A DNA stretch of 64,000 nt, taken from the NCBI RefSeq assembly GCF_009910845.1, contig NZ_SIJB01000014.1:19759-83758 (forward strand), given 5' to 3'. Shown here one piece after another: positions 46,482 through 55,861 of this stretch. This stretch comes from Chengkuizengella marina (GTDB lineage Bacteria; Bacillota; Bacilli; Paenibacillales; KCTC-33759). A program made the position numbers and the translations under genes. How positions within the stretch are numbered: position 1 is the first letter of the stretch; every line of letters begins with the position of its first letter. Under the pieces are notes generated by a model. That model was not told the origin of the DNA, did no database searches, and saw nothing but the letters and a program-made list of their open reading frames with translations.

Positions 46482-46563
46482 AGGTTTATAGAATGGCTTA
46501 TCATAAATAAGTTATACTGAGATAAATAAATGTAGTTTTAAATTAAAGAGGTGATATGAACAA

Positions 46564-46698
46564 ATGGTGAATGCACTATATGTTATCATTGGAATAGTCA
46601 TTATATATCTTCCGATTTTCTATAATATGAATCGAAGAATACGTGTTTTAGAGGACGAGGTTAGAAAACTAACAAAAGGTGATAATAACATTTACTGA
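46564..46698 (+). CDS. 44-residue membrane micropeptide
   Basis: A short frame too small for usual gene finders. GAGGTG lies upstream of ATG 46564, and the product has one strongly hydrophobic helix (residues about 4-20, with YVIIGIVIIYLPIFY) followed by a basic-amphipathic tail (NRRIRVLEDEVRKLTKG). A terminator starts eight bases after the stop. The layout ribosome site, membrane helix, coiled tail and terminator argues that it is real; function unknown. Confidence 0.6.
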   Translation: MVNALYVIIGIVIIYLPIFYNMNRRIRVLEDEVRKLTKGDNNIY

Positions 46699-46705
46699 AA
46701 CTACG

Positions 46706-46731
46706 AAAAGACGCATAAACGCGTCTTTTTT
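46706..46731 (+). terminator. Terminator of the t6A cluster
   Basis: AAAAGACGC (46706-46714) pairs with GCGTCTTTT (46721-46729), followed by further Ts. Confidence 0.8.
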
Positions 46732-46922
46732 GCATCTTAGTAATCGTATTAAATAAAGTGAAAATAAGAATAAGTATTAATAATCCTGTTGTTTTACTCA
46801 ATGATATGTCGTCTAAATTTATAATTGTGCATACGAATATCATAACCTTTTTTTTAAGACAAAAAAATGTCATTACATAGATATTTCACGAAATCTCTGA
46901 TATATCACAAATAGTTCACGGT

Positions 46923-47148
46923 TTATCCACAATGTTATTCACAGCTTGTGTATATTGTGGAAAAGTACTTCTATCTATTGTTATTACTGAATTAAAAATG
47001 TGATAAAAAATTAGGATAAGTTTTACACAATGAGTTGTGGATAATGTGGATAAAACAAGATAATGTGTAAATACCCTGTAAAATACCTGTAAAATCGATG
47101 TAAAACGACATATTATTCTGGGGATAAGGTTGTGGATAATGTGGATTA
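46923..47148. promoter_or_regulatory. DnaA-box cluster
   Basis: The 226-bp region holds four perfect TTATCCACA boxes: 46923-46931 on plus, and 47036-47044, 47045-47053 and 47131-47139 on minus. TTATTCACA is at 46935-46943. One-mismatch boxes are at 46947-46955, 46956-46964, 47021-47029 and 47140-47148. Two boxes are directly abutting, and pairs at about 12-bp and 9-bp pitch suggest cooperative DnaA binding. No replication gene is nearby, so this is not oriC by context. Confidence 0.85.
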
Positions 47149-47220
47149 GTATGTATCCCTTTTGAAATGGAGATGATGAAGAAATACGGTAGCTGATTCT
47201 TGAAACAGAGGTGTATTAAT

Positions 47221-49470
47221 TTGTATAAAAACATACTCATATCAACTGTTATTATACTTATGCTCAATATGATTTTTTTAGTTTTTGATGAAATTTCAGC
47301 TTCCACATTTACAGAATCAGAAAAGAATAAAGTCATTGTGGTTTCCATTCCCGGTTTATCTTTTAATGAGTTTTCTAAGGAACAGTTACAAGTTCTTCCT
47401 TCGCTTTCATTTTTATTTGAACAAAGCAAGGTTGGAGCAATGAATGTGCGTATTAACGGAGGCAATATTGATGATGTTTATGTATCATTAGGCGCGGGTG
47501 TTCCTACGAAAAGTAGATCAGATATTAAAGCACTTCATTTGGATGAAAAAGTAGATGGAGAGTCTGCATATGAAAAATATGCTCGTTATGTTGGGAGTTT
47601 ACACGAAAAAGTTGAGATAGTGGTTCCTGAAATCTCTTTATTATATGAGTTGAATGAAGATAATCGTTATCAAACACAAATAGGTTTATTAGGAGAAACG
47701 TTGAAGCAAAATGAAAAAAATATCTATGTGTATGGTAATCGAGATAGAGGGATCGTTTCAAATGAATCACACAACGAAAAAAAAAGATCATCAGCTCAAA
47801 TGATAATGGATAAGAAGGGGCTAATTTCTTATGGTAATATTGGAAAACAAACGTTAACTATAAATAAAAAAAGACCATTTTCAGTGCAAACCAACTATCA
47901 ATGGATATTTGAACAATTGAAAAGTGTGAAGAATAATTCCATGATTTTGATTGAGTTAGGAGATTTGGATCGCTTATATGTGGATAAGTTGTATTATTCA
48001 CCAGCGCGTTTTTATCAGTTACAACAAGAAGTTTTAAAAGAACTGGATGAGTTCCTAGGAGAAATCATAAATGATATGAATCCTGAAGATTCAATGATCC
48101 TGTTTTCACCACAAGTACATCGTGATGCAAAAGAGGTGAAACTGTTATTAACACCGTTCATTTATTACGATAAGCAAATTACACCTGGGTTACTTACTTC
48201 TTCTACAACGAAACGTACAGGAATTGTTTCACATGTGGATATGGCTCCAAGTTTATTGAAATTATTTCAAACTTCTACTCCTAGCGGCATAATGGGAAAT
48301 ACAATAATGGCTGAAGAGAATGATCAAAAAAATGTACATTGGTTAGTTGAGGAAATAAAAAAAATTCAAAACATTTACCAGTTAAGACCTAAGCTGTTAT
48401 ATTCTTTTGTTACATATGAAGTGATTGTATTGATTATTAGTTTATTATTTGTGATTAAAGGTTTGAGGCAAGGGATACCATTCATAAAGCCATTTTTGTT
48501 TTCATTACTCATTGCACCACTTGTTATGCTTTGGATGGGATATTTTTCAGGGTTATCTAGTTTGATACAAATTATATTTTTTCTTGCAGTTACCATTTTA
48601 TTAAGTATGATGTTTCAGTATTTTTCTATTATTTCGATGCTTACTATTATTAGTTTTTCAACTTCCTTTATGATTTTAATGGATGGTTTACTTGGTGCTT
48701 ATGCTATGAAACATTCTGTATTGGGATATGATGTTATGATTGGTGCTAGATACTATGGGATTGGAAATGAATTTATGGGAGTTCTGATCGGATCAACTGC
48801 GCTTGCAGCAACCATGTTTTTTCATGTGACTTATCTGAAATATAATAGGCTGACAAAATGGTTGATTGCAGTATATTTTTTGATTGTTATATTTTATTTA
48901 GGAGCTCCTTTTTTGGGAACAAATGCTGGAGGTACTATCACAGCGATTGTGACATTCTCAATACTTTGGATAAAATGTTTTAAAGAAAAATGGGTAAGCT
49001 CCATTCACTGGTTGAAGTTCACTGTATTAAGCGCTATTTTAGGATTTATATCGTTAATTGTTTTATGGATATTAAATGATGTGATGATTACTGATCAAAA
49101 TAAAGTGAGTCATATTGGAAAAGCAATGAACGGATTATTTAGTGGAAATGTACAACAAATAATAGATATTGCGATTAGGAAGATCTCTATAAATTGGCTA
49201 CTCATACGTGTTTCCGCATGGAGCAAAGTGTTTTTAACTAGTTTGGTAGTGATTGTATTTTTTGTATTGAAACCAAACGGGAGGTTTAAGAAATGGCATG
49301 ATAAATATTATTCCTTTATGATTGGCTTCTCTGCAACAACGATCGGTACTATTGTAGTATTTTTCATTAATGATTCAGGTATTGTAGCTGCAGCTACAAT
49401 GATTGTGTATGTAGCCATTCCAATGCTGTTGTTGAAGTTGAATGATAAAGGTCGTGAAGTTGAGAATTAG
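47221..49470 (+). CDS. Large membrane protein with alkaline-phosphatase-like N-terminal domain
   Basis: A 749-residue protein. A signal or anchor helix is at about 3-23, then an extracytoplasmic domain to about residue 395 that resembles the alkaline phosphatase fold in outline (IVVSIPGLSFNEF, ILIELGDLDRLY, SMILFSPQVHRDA, GIVSHVDMAPSLLKLF), then about ten membrane helices with GARYYGIGNEFMGVLIG. Many metal residues of true phosphatases are not obvious, so activity is uncertain. TTG 47221 follows AGAGGTG by seven bases. It lies right after the DnaA-box cluster. Function not known. Confidence 0.75.
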   Translation: MYKNILISTVIILMLNMIFLVFDEISASTFTESEKNKVIVVSIPGLSFNEFSKEQLQVLPSLSFLFEQSKVGAMNVRINGGNIDDVYVSLGAGVPTKSRSDIKALHLDEKVDGESAYEKYARYVGSLHEKVEIVVPEISLLYELNEDNRYQTQIGLLGETLKQNEKNIYVYGNRDRGIVSNESHNEKKRSSAQMIMDKKGLISYGNIGKQTLTINKKRPFSVQTNYQWIFEQLKSVKNNSMILIELGDLDRLYVDKLYYSPARFYQLQQEVLKELDEFLGEIINDMNPEDSMILFSPQVHRDAKEVKLLLTPFIYYDKQITPGLLTSSTTKRTGIVSHVDMAPSLLKLFQTSTPSGIMGNTIMAEENDQKNVHWLVEEIKKIQNIYQLRPKLLYSFVTYEVIVLIISLLFVIKGLRQGIPFIKPFLFSLLIAPLVMLWMGYFSGLSSLIQIIFFLAVTILLSMMFQYFSIISMLTIISFSTSFMILMDGLLGAYAMKHSVLGYDVMIGARYYGIGNEFMGVLIGSTALAATMFFHVTYLKYNRLTKWLIAVYFLIVIFYLGAPFLGTNAGGTITAIVTFSILWIKCFKEKWVSSIHWLKFTVLSAILGFISLIVLWILNDVMITDQNKVSHIGKAMNGLFSGNVQQIIDIAIRKISINWLLIRVSAWSKVFLTSLVVIVFFVLKPNGRFKKWHDKYYSFMIGFSATTIGTIVVFFINDSGIVAAATMIVYVAIPMLLLKLNDKGREVEN

Positions 49471-49566
49471 TAGTGCAAAGTCATACCAATATTTAGAAAT
49501 AGTAATATAGTTACAATAGTTGTTATAGGACGGTAGGTTATTCCTCTTGAAAAGGAGGTGATGCTT

Positions 49567-49652
49567 ATGACTGTATATGAATCATTTCTTTGATGATTAC
49601 GTTTGCAATTCTAATAGTTGCAATGCTGTCGATCCATAAAAAAATAGACTAA
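49567..49652 (+). pseudogene. Holin-like toxin (Hol_Tox family), frameshifted
   Basis: AAAGGAGGTGATG stands before ATG 49567, which reads MTVYESFL and then stops at 49591. In the frame two bases on, 49593-49652 reads MITFAILIVAMLSIHKKID and stops. Joined, this matches the pattern MTVYEALxLMIxFxxLIVAxLSxxKK of short holin-like type I toxins. One lost base in the TTTCTTT stretch explains it. A strong hairpin follows at 49657-49690. Confidence 0.65.
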
Positions 49653-49656
49653 GATG

Positions 49657-49698
49657 AGTAGTGCAGACCAAGGCATTGGTTAGCACTACTATTTTTTT
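49657..49698 (+). terminator. Terminator after the toxin remnant
   Basis: AGTAGTGC (49657-49664) pairs with GCACTACT (49683-49690), with an inner ACCAA/TTGGT pair, followed by ATTTTTTT. Such hairpins often also end the antisense antitoxin RNA at type I toxin loci. Confidence 0.75.
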
Positions 49699-49699
49699 A

Positions 49700-50020
49700 T
49701 ATAGTAGATGTGAAGAATAGATCGAGGCGGTCTAGGGATCTTGAATTCGTAACGAAAACTGATTCCTCCACAAACGTGTTAGAGTTTTAAGATGAGAGTG
49801 TGAATAAAATTAATACCTAATATAATAAATATTCATTTTATTAATCATAGTCTGTATAGTATGTTAGATATAGATACCTCCTTCATTTATAAGATGAAGA
49901 TACACATTGAAATTTATGTCGAAATTTGTCGTACACTTAGGAATATTGCTACCAATAAAATCAAATTTTTTTTCTTAAACATAATTACACCCTTTCATTT
50001 TTAAAATTTTAGTAAAATAA
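49700..50020. other. Intergenic region between toxin remnant and protease remnant
   Basis: AT-rich sequence with no intact gene or clear promoter. The last 20 bases run, in frame, into the decayed signal peptide of the next feature. Confidence 0.4.
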
Positions 50021-50491
50021 AGACTATTTTCATCAATAACGTTATTTTCCTTTCCTATTTCATCCCAAGCAGCATATTATGAACACTTTACGGGTCGGAG
50101 TGCAGTAGATTCAAATGAAATTCGATGGGGAACCGATGGTTTTAGTTTTAATAATGCAAGAGATCATGCAATAAGGGAATGGAATAATCTAGGTGCAGTG
50201 AATATTGCTCCAGATACTTGGGCTACGTATGAAGATTTAACTTTTAAAGATATCTTGGAGCAATCAACTTTACTAGGCTATTATCAAAAACTAACTGGTT
50301 CTGATATTATTGCCTTTAATGTATTTAACTTTATGAAAATGACTAACGATGAGAGAAAAAAGGTAGCACTTCATGAAATGGGACATGCATTAGGATTTGG
50401 TCATCATGATTCTGGTATTATGAGGCAAGGAAGATTTAGTATGACAGAGTTAGATGAACATATCAAAGAAGATTATTATGAATTGTATTAA
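50021..50491 (+). pseudogene. Matrixin-like secreted zinc protease, 5'-decayed
   Basis: The frame is open from 50021 and reads a signal-peptide-like RLFSSITLFSFPISSQAAYY and then a 130-residue domain. The zinc motif HEMGHALGFGHH is complete (HExxHxxGxxH), followed by a Met turn in SGIMRQG, as in matrixins. A TAA (50018-50020) interrupts the frame inside the signal peptide, and no start codon lies between it and GTG 50198, which has no ribosome binding site and would lose a third of the domain. I read it as a pseudogene or recent 5' loss. Confidence 0.6.
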
Positions 50492-50505
50492 GGTGGGATT
50501 AAGAT

Positions 50506-51108
50506 ATGAAAAGAAAGGTTCTGATATTTAGCACATTATTAAGTTCAATCATCTTCATAACATTTTTAAATCAAGGAATAGATAAAGACTCAGTTCAATC
50601 AAAAGAACAAAACATAGAAATTAGCGAGATATATGGAGATTTTGTGATGGATGCTACTAAAAAGGAGGAAGTGGTAGGTAACTCAGAGAATGTTTTTATA
50701 GCTAAGGTCATTAAACAAGTCGGAACTCAACCTCTTAATGAACATATGCCAAGAACTCAATTTGAAGTTGAAGTAAAACGTAATATCAAAGGAAAATTAA
50801 AAGATTTTATAATTATAAATCAAAGTGCTGGTTTTATGACAGATTCAGAGGGAAATGTAACATTAGTCAAGTTTGAAAATCAAGAGCTTTTAGAACCTGG
50901 TAAAACGTATTTATTTGCATCATTGTATGATTCAAATAACAACTGGCATAACCCTGTTCCAGGTTATGGAGAAGTATTAGTTTCAGATGATACTAAAAAA
51001 CAAATGATTGATGAATATAAAAAAGCATTTAAAGCACAGAAAACTTCCAAGATTATGGAAAAACATAAAGATAAAGATTTCGTCAATGGTTATATAGATG
51101 AAGAATAG
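50506..51108 (+). CDS. Secreted protein, unknown function
   Basis: Not recognised. A 200-residue protein with signal peptide or anchor (MKRKVLIFSTLLSSIIFITFL, ending near residue 22) and a soluble beta-rich domain with FEVEVKRNIKGKLKDFIIINQSAG-type strands (read as FEVEVKRNIKGKL and IIINQSAGF) and LLEPGKTYLFASLYDS. The C-terminus is Lys/Asp-rich. AGGTGGG precedes the ATG. It lies 14 bp after the protease remnant and may have shared its transcript. Confidence 0.65.
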   Translation: MKRKVLIFSTLLSSIIFITFLNQGIDKDSVQSKEQNIEISEIYGDFVMDATKKEEVVGNSENVFIAKVIKQVGTQPLNEHMPRTQFEVEVKRNIKGKLKDFIIINQSAGFMTDSEGNVTLVKFENQELLEPGKTYLFASLYDSNNNWHNPVPGYGEVLVSDDTKKQMIDEYKKAFKAQKTSKIMEKHKDKDFVNGYIDEE

Positions 51109-51600
51109 TATTCTTAAAATTCAAAAGAGAAGTTAATGAGTATTTATAACATCTGCAGCTTCATTGAATTAACGTATTCCTTACATCTTAGTTTATCACG
51201 TAAAGCTTGGAGAACGCTGACGCACTATAATAATTTCAGATATCAATGTAACTTAATGAAGAATCTCCGTAATTTATAAAAATTAACTTCTTTTTATAGC
51301 TTAGACCTTTTTTAGATGTCCTTTACAAAGGTATATTTTAAAAATATGATATGGCGCAATTGATGAGTAATATATAAATATTTAATTGACTAATCGTAAG
51401 AATAGACCGCCCTCCAAAGGTTGTGGTCTATTCTGATCATGGCTTATCGTTTGTAACGCCTAAATACATTATTGTATTCACTTACGCCAACTATATTATG
51501 TTTAAATATGTGATTAATTATAGCTAAGTATGTGTAATACGATTAAAGTTTACTACTAAAGTATAGAATTTGCACAATAAAATAATGAATGAATTTTCAA
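51109..51600. other. Intergenic region with one inverted repeat
   Basis: Nearly 500 bp without a gene. GAATAGACC (51400-51408) pairs with GGTCTATTC (51425-51433) without a T run. No other structure, promoter or RNA is recognisable. Confidence 0.4.
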
Positions 51601-53532
51601 TCACACCAAAGTTTCCCATTCCTCATAATCATCTTTCAGTTTTGCTTTTTTTTGTTCAATCAACTCTGTTTTTTCTTGAACCAAAACGTAATTATTAAAA
51701 ATTTCAGGATCTGCTAGTTCTTTTTCAATTTCACTGATCTCCTCTTCGAGATCATGAATGGACTTTTCTAATGCTTTCACTCTTCTTTCTCGATTACGTT
51801 CATCTCGTTTTTTCTTTTTGTCTAATTCATATGAGTTCTTATTATTGTTTTCCATGTCTTCTTTATTATCTTTATTCGTAGGTTTTGAGTTCTGTTTTTC
51901 CAATTTTTCTTCTTCAAGTTCTGCTTTTTTTTCGACATAATCATCGAAATTTCCCAGGAAATGTGTCATCCCATCGGGAGAAAGCTCGAATACTTTTTCA
52001 GCAAGTTTATTTAAAAAATATCTGTCATGTGAAATAAAGAATAACGTTCCTTCATAATCCATTAATGCAGATTCCAGTACTTCTCTACTCAATAAGTCAA
52101 GATGATTGGTCGGTTCATCTAAAATGAGGACATTTGCGTTTAGTAACATTAGTTTTGCAAGAGAAACCCTTGCTTTTTCTCCTCCACTTAAGGAACTAAT
52201 TTTTTTTAGAACATCGTCCCCAGAGAATAGAAAATTACCTAATACTGTTCGTATTCGTTTTTCTTCTAAATGTGGATATTCATCCCAAAGTTCATCAAGT
52301 ACAGTATTATGTTCATTTAAATTTTTCTGTTCTTGATCGTAGAAGCCAAGTTTAATGTTTGATCCCCAATCCATGGTTCCTGAAGTAGGTTTATATTTTT
52401 TAAGTAACGTATTTAATAAAGTAGACTTTCCAGTCCCATTAGGTCCAATAAGTGCTATAGAGTCACCTCTGTATAATTGAAAAGTTACATTTTTAAATAA
52501 AGGTGAATTTTCTTCAAATTCGAAAGATATATCATTAACCTTCAATACATCATTTCCTGTTCTTTTTTCAATTTGGAACGTGAAATGAGCTTTTTTTAGC
52601 CCTTCTGAAGGTTTATCTAATACTTCCATTTTTTCTAGCGCTTTTCTACGGCTCTGTGCTCTTTTTGTGGTTGATGCTCTAGCCAGATTTTTCTGTACAA
52701 AATCCTGCATCTTTGAAATTTCAGCCTGTTGTTTTTCATATTTTTTACTTTCAATCTCAAAATCTTGTGCTTTTAACTCTAAATATCTTGTATAGTTCCC
52801 TGTATATCTCTTGCTTGTTGTCCTTTCAATTTCATATATGACATTTACTAGGGCATCAAGAAAATAACGATCATGTGAAACGACCACAACTGCACCATCA
52901 TAAGAACGTAAAAAACTTTCCAGCCAAGATAATGTGGTTAAATCTAAGTAGTTGGTCGGTTCATCTAATAATAGGACGTCTGGAGATTGTAGCAGCAACT
53001 TTGCTAAAGCTAATCTAGTTTTTTGTCCACCGCTTAAGTTTTCAATTCGTGATTCTGAAGGGATTTTGGCGAAACCCATACCATGTAAAATCCCTCTTAT
53101 GTTTGCATCAATTTCATAACCGCCTTGTTCCTTAAATGTATCTGAGAGTTTGGAATAACGCTCTAGCGTTTGTTCGTATAGTTTTGTGTTTTCAATGACT
53201 TGAGGATCAGACATTTGTTGCTCCAGCATACGAAGCTCTGTTTCCATTTTTAAAACTTGTTCATATATGGATAACATTTCATTCCAAATCGTTTTATCTG
53301 AATGTAACCCGCTATTTTGTGCTAAGTATCCGATGCTAACTTCTTTGGCTTTAAAGATATCACCTGATGATGGCGATAACTCTCCAGCAATAATTTTCAT
53401 TAAAGTTGATTTACCAGCACCATTCACACCTACAATACCAATGCGTTCTTGTTTTTCTATTTGTATGGAAGCGTTAGATAATATGGTTTCTATGCCATAA
53501 CTTTTACTTATATTAGATGCTTGTAGAAGCAT
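51601..53532 (-). CDS. ABC-F family ATPase (YdiF type)
   Basis: A 643-residue ABC-F protein with two ATPase cassettes and no membrane helices. Cassette 1: GVNGAGKST, LSGGQKTRLALAKLL, LLLDEPTNYLD; cassette 2: GPNGTGKST, LSGGEKARVSLAKLM, LILDEPTNHLD. A charged linker lies between them, and a C-terminal coiled coil of about 100 residues follows. These proteins act on ribosomes; YdiF in B. subtilis is the nearest named relative. ATG with AGGAGG upstream. It lies on the opposite strand to its neighbours but keeps the tsaD-ydiF-moaC order known from Bacillus. Confidence 0.92.
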   Translation of the reverse strand: MLLQASNISKSYGIETILSNASIQIEKQERIGIVGVNGAGKSTLMKIIAGELSPSSGDIFKAKEVSIGYLAQNSGLHSDKTIWNEMLSIYEQVLKMETELRMLEQQMSDPQVIENTKLYEQTLERYSKLSDTFKEQGGYEIDANIRGILHGMGFAKIPSESRIENLSGGQKTRLALAKLLLQSPDVLLLDEPTNYLDLTTLSWLESFLRSYDGAVVVVSHDRYFLDALVNVIYEIERTTSKRYTGNYTRYLELKAQDFEIESKKYEKQQAEISKMQDFVQKNLARASTTKRAQSRRKALEKMEVLDKPSEGLKKAHFTFQIEKRTGNDVLKVNDISFEFEENSPLFKNVTFQLYRGDSIALIGPNGTGKSTLLNTLLKKYKPTSGTMDWGSNIKLGFYDQEQKNLNEHNTVLDELWDEYPHLEEKRIRTVLGNFLFSGDDVLKKISSLSGGEKARVSLAKLMLLNANVLILDEPTNHLDLLSREVLESALMDYEGTLFFISHDRYFLNKLAEKVFELSPDGMTHFLGNFDDYVEKKAELEEEKLEKQNSKPTNKDNKEDMENNNKNSYELDKKKKRDERNRERRVKALEKSIHDLEEEISEIEKELADPEIFNNYVLVQEKTELIEQKKAKLKDDYEEWETLV

Positions 53533-53741
53533 GTTTTTAAGACCTCCTGCAATACTTCTTCCTTATGTTGATTAATAAAAAATTGTATAGTTAGTAGTTT
53601 CAAAAGTGCAGTCCTATTCAGTGTAACTTAAATTTACCTACACTTCAAAGTGATATTTACTTACCAAATTTTATAACTAGGATGAGGGAACTAGCTCATG
53701 TATGATATAAAGAAAGACAATAACTAGAAGGGAGACTACTT

Positions 53742-54569
53742 ATGAAATCAAAGCTTTTTTGTAAACGCTTTCTATTTGTTGTATTACTCATTATGTTAAC
53801 TTCTAGTTTTTTTTACCCTTCTACACGAGAGACAAAAAAAGGATCGGAAAAATCAATGAAACTAGTGAGTGCATCCTCTTCTGATTTCAACAATTTATTA
53901 GAAGTAATGACTTATAATATAAGACATGCAAGAGGGTTGGATGGAAGTGTGGACCTAAATCGTATTACTACTGTGATTGAAGATTCAGGCGCAGAGATTG
54001 TCGGTTTACAAGAAGTCGATCGATTTCATATTAGAAGTAATATGGTAGATCAAATAGAGGAGATTGCAGATAGGTTAAATATGCATTGGGCTTTTGTTCC
54101 TAGTGTGCAGTTTAGCTTCATGGAGTATGGAAACGCAATTTTGAGTCGTTATCCAATCGTAAATACAGAAATGATTTATCTAGCTAATGATATTGAAGAT
54201 CGAAGCGCTATACTAGTAGATATAGAGACACCACTTGGTATAATCAAGATCATCAATGTGCATTTTGGGTTAACGTTTGAGGAAAAGGAATCACAAATCA
54301 CTCAGATTTTGTTACATATACAAAACATTGAACAACCTATTATTATTATGGGTGATTTTAATATGACGTCAGATAATACACTTATGCAAGATTTAGCTCA
54401 TTTATGGCAGAGTTCTCGTACTGATTCTCCTACGGTCTTAAGTGGTTTGGAGATTGATTATATTTTTGCCAATAATGGATTGCTTATATTAGATAGTTGG
54501 ACGATCGAATCCGATGCTTCAGATCACTTACCTGTAGTTGCAGAAATTTCAGCAATACAAATGTATTGA
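53742..54569 (+). CDS. Secreted endonuclease/exonuclease/phosphatase family protein
   Basis: A 275-residue EEP-fold enzyme with a signal peptide or anchor (about 8-27). Motifs: VMTYNIRHARG (metal Asn), GLQEVDRFHIRS (metal Glu), INVHFGLT, MGDFNMTSDN (Asp and Asn) and SDASDHLPVVAEI (catalytic Asp-His). All metal residues are present. It may cut nucleic acids or phospholipid headgroups outside the cell; substrate unknown. AGAAGGGAGAC precedes the ATG. Confidence 0.87.
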   Translation: MKSKLFCKRFLFVVLLIMLTSSFFYPSTRETKKGSEKSMKLVSASSSDFNNLLEVMTYNIRHARGLDGSVDLNRITTVIEDSGAEIVGLQEVDRFHIRSNMVDQIEEIADRLNMHWAFVPSVQFSFMEYGNAILSRYPIVNTEMIYLANDIEDRSAILVDIETPLGIIKIINVHFGLTFEEKESQITQILLHIQNIEQPIIIMGDFNMTSDNTLMQDLAHLWQSSRTDSPTVLSGLEIDYIFANNGLLILDSWTIESDASDHLPVVAEISAIQMY

Positions 54570-54655
54570 GATTGAAAGTAAATAGGAGTTATTATAGGTA
54601 CATGATAAAATAAAGTTAGGAATATATAATTTGATATGGAAAGGTCATTTGATTT

Positions 54656-55255
54656 ATGTCCATAAAAAATGAGAAATTAGAATTGAGAAATAAAATGATT
54701 AGCGTTCGATCAAAAATCTCAACAGAAGAAAGAATGATAAAGTCAGAGCAAATCTGCAGTCATATCATTCAATATATTGAGGGAACACTAAATTTGCAAC
54801 AACCTATTAACATATTGATGTACATGCCTTTTAAAAATGAAGTAGATATCACACCATTCATGAGTTGGTGTTGGAAATCAGGCGGGACTGTATTTCTTCC
54901 CAAGGTTATTCAAAATTATCAAATGGAAATTCACTTGATAAAAAACTTAAATGAGGTAGAAGTAGGGAAATTTGGAATCTTTGAGCCCAAACCAAATACG
55001 AGTATTTGTAACGATATAGCTCAAATTAATGTGGTGATTGTCCCAGGTATTGCTTTTAATCAATCGGGTAGTAGATTAGGTTTCGGTGGTGGATATTATG
55101 ATCGTTTTTTTTCACGTTATGATCAATTAGGTTTAAAAGTACCGTATAAAATTGCTGTTGCCTATGACTTGCAAATTGTAGAAGATGTTCCTATAGAGAA
55201 ACATGATTATATGATGGATCAAATCATTACAGAAAAAGGGATACTATTGAAATAA
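54656..55255 (+). CDS. 5-formyltetrahydrofolate cyclo-ligase
   Basis: A 199-residue MTHFS-family enzyme that returns 5-formyl-THF to the folate pool. KNEKLELRNKMISVRSKIS starts the domain; the ATP motif and active site are in VIVPGIAFNQSGSRLGFGGGYYDRFF. The ribosome site before the ATG is weak (GGAAAGGTC). It is monocistronic between the EEP gene and moaC. Confidence 0.9.
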   Translation: MSIKNEKLELRNKMISVRSKISTEERMIKSEQICSHIIQYIEGTLNLQQPINILMYMPFKNEVDITPFMSWCWKSGGTVFLPKVIQNYQMEIHLIKNLNEVEVGKFGIFEPKPNTSICNDIAQINVVIVPGIAFNQSGSRLGFGGGYYDRFFSRYDQLGLKVPYKIAVAYDLQIVEDVPIEKHDYMMDQIITEKGILLK

Positions 55256-55361
55256 TCAGAAAGATAAATTATTTTTAATTTTCATTTAATGAATTTGTAA
55301 CATGTTTAGCAGTTAAATATTTTAAAATTAAGATAAAATATAAATGAAGGAGAAATGCTAT

Positions 55362-55841
55362 TTGGAAGAAGGAACAACATTTACCCATATGAATGAACAA
55401 GGAAGAGCACGAATGGTGGATGTTTCAGAGAAAAATCAAACGAAAAGAACAGCTCTTGCCAAAACCTCAATGAAGATGGAGTCAACTACATTAACTGCCA
55501 TAAAGGAAGGGAAAATAAAAAAAGGAGATGTACTGGCTGTAGCACAGGTGGCAGGCATAATGGCCGCTAAAAAAACAAGTGAATGGATTCCAATGTGTCA
55601 TCCCATTCCGATAACAGGTATTGATATTCGTTTTTCTGATAACAACAAAGACGAGTTATATATTGAAGCCATTGTAAGTACAGTAGGCAAAACAGGTGTA
55701 GAGATGGAAGCACTAACTGCTGCATCCGCAACAGCTTTAACTGTGTATGACATGTGCAAAGCATTGGAAAAAGCGATTATCATCGGTCCCACTTATTTAG
55801 CAGAAAAAACGGGCGGTAAAAGCGGAGATTATCATAGGTAG
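55362..55841 (+). CDS. moaC: Cyclic pyranopterin monophosphate synthase
   Basis: MoaC (159 aa) makes cyclic pyranopterin monophosphate in molybdenum-cofactor synthesis. [28 protein letters not shown] (active site), [25 protein letters not shown] and KTGGKSGDY are diagnostic. TTG 55362 follows AAGGAG by nine bases; ATG 55344 has no site before it. First of a moaC-mogA-moeA-like run ending at tatA. moaA is not in the window. Confidence 0.94.
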   Translation: MEEGTTFTHMNEQGRARMVDVSEKNQTKRTALAKTSMKMESTTLTAIKEGKIKKGDVLAVAQVAGIMAAKKTSEWIPMCHPIPITGIDIRFSDNNKDELYIEAIVSTVGKTGVEMEALTAASATALTVYDMCKALEKAIIIGPTYLAEKTGGKSGDYHR

Positions 55842-55861
55842 TGATTGGAGGTGGGAGACCA

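Noticed and set aside
46923..47148. Chromosomal origin oriC
   Set aside because: DnaA boxes are present, but no dnaA, dnaN, rpmH, gyrase or recF genes are near; the context fits a secondary cluster.
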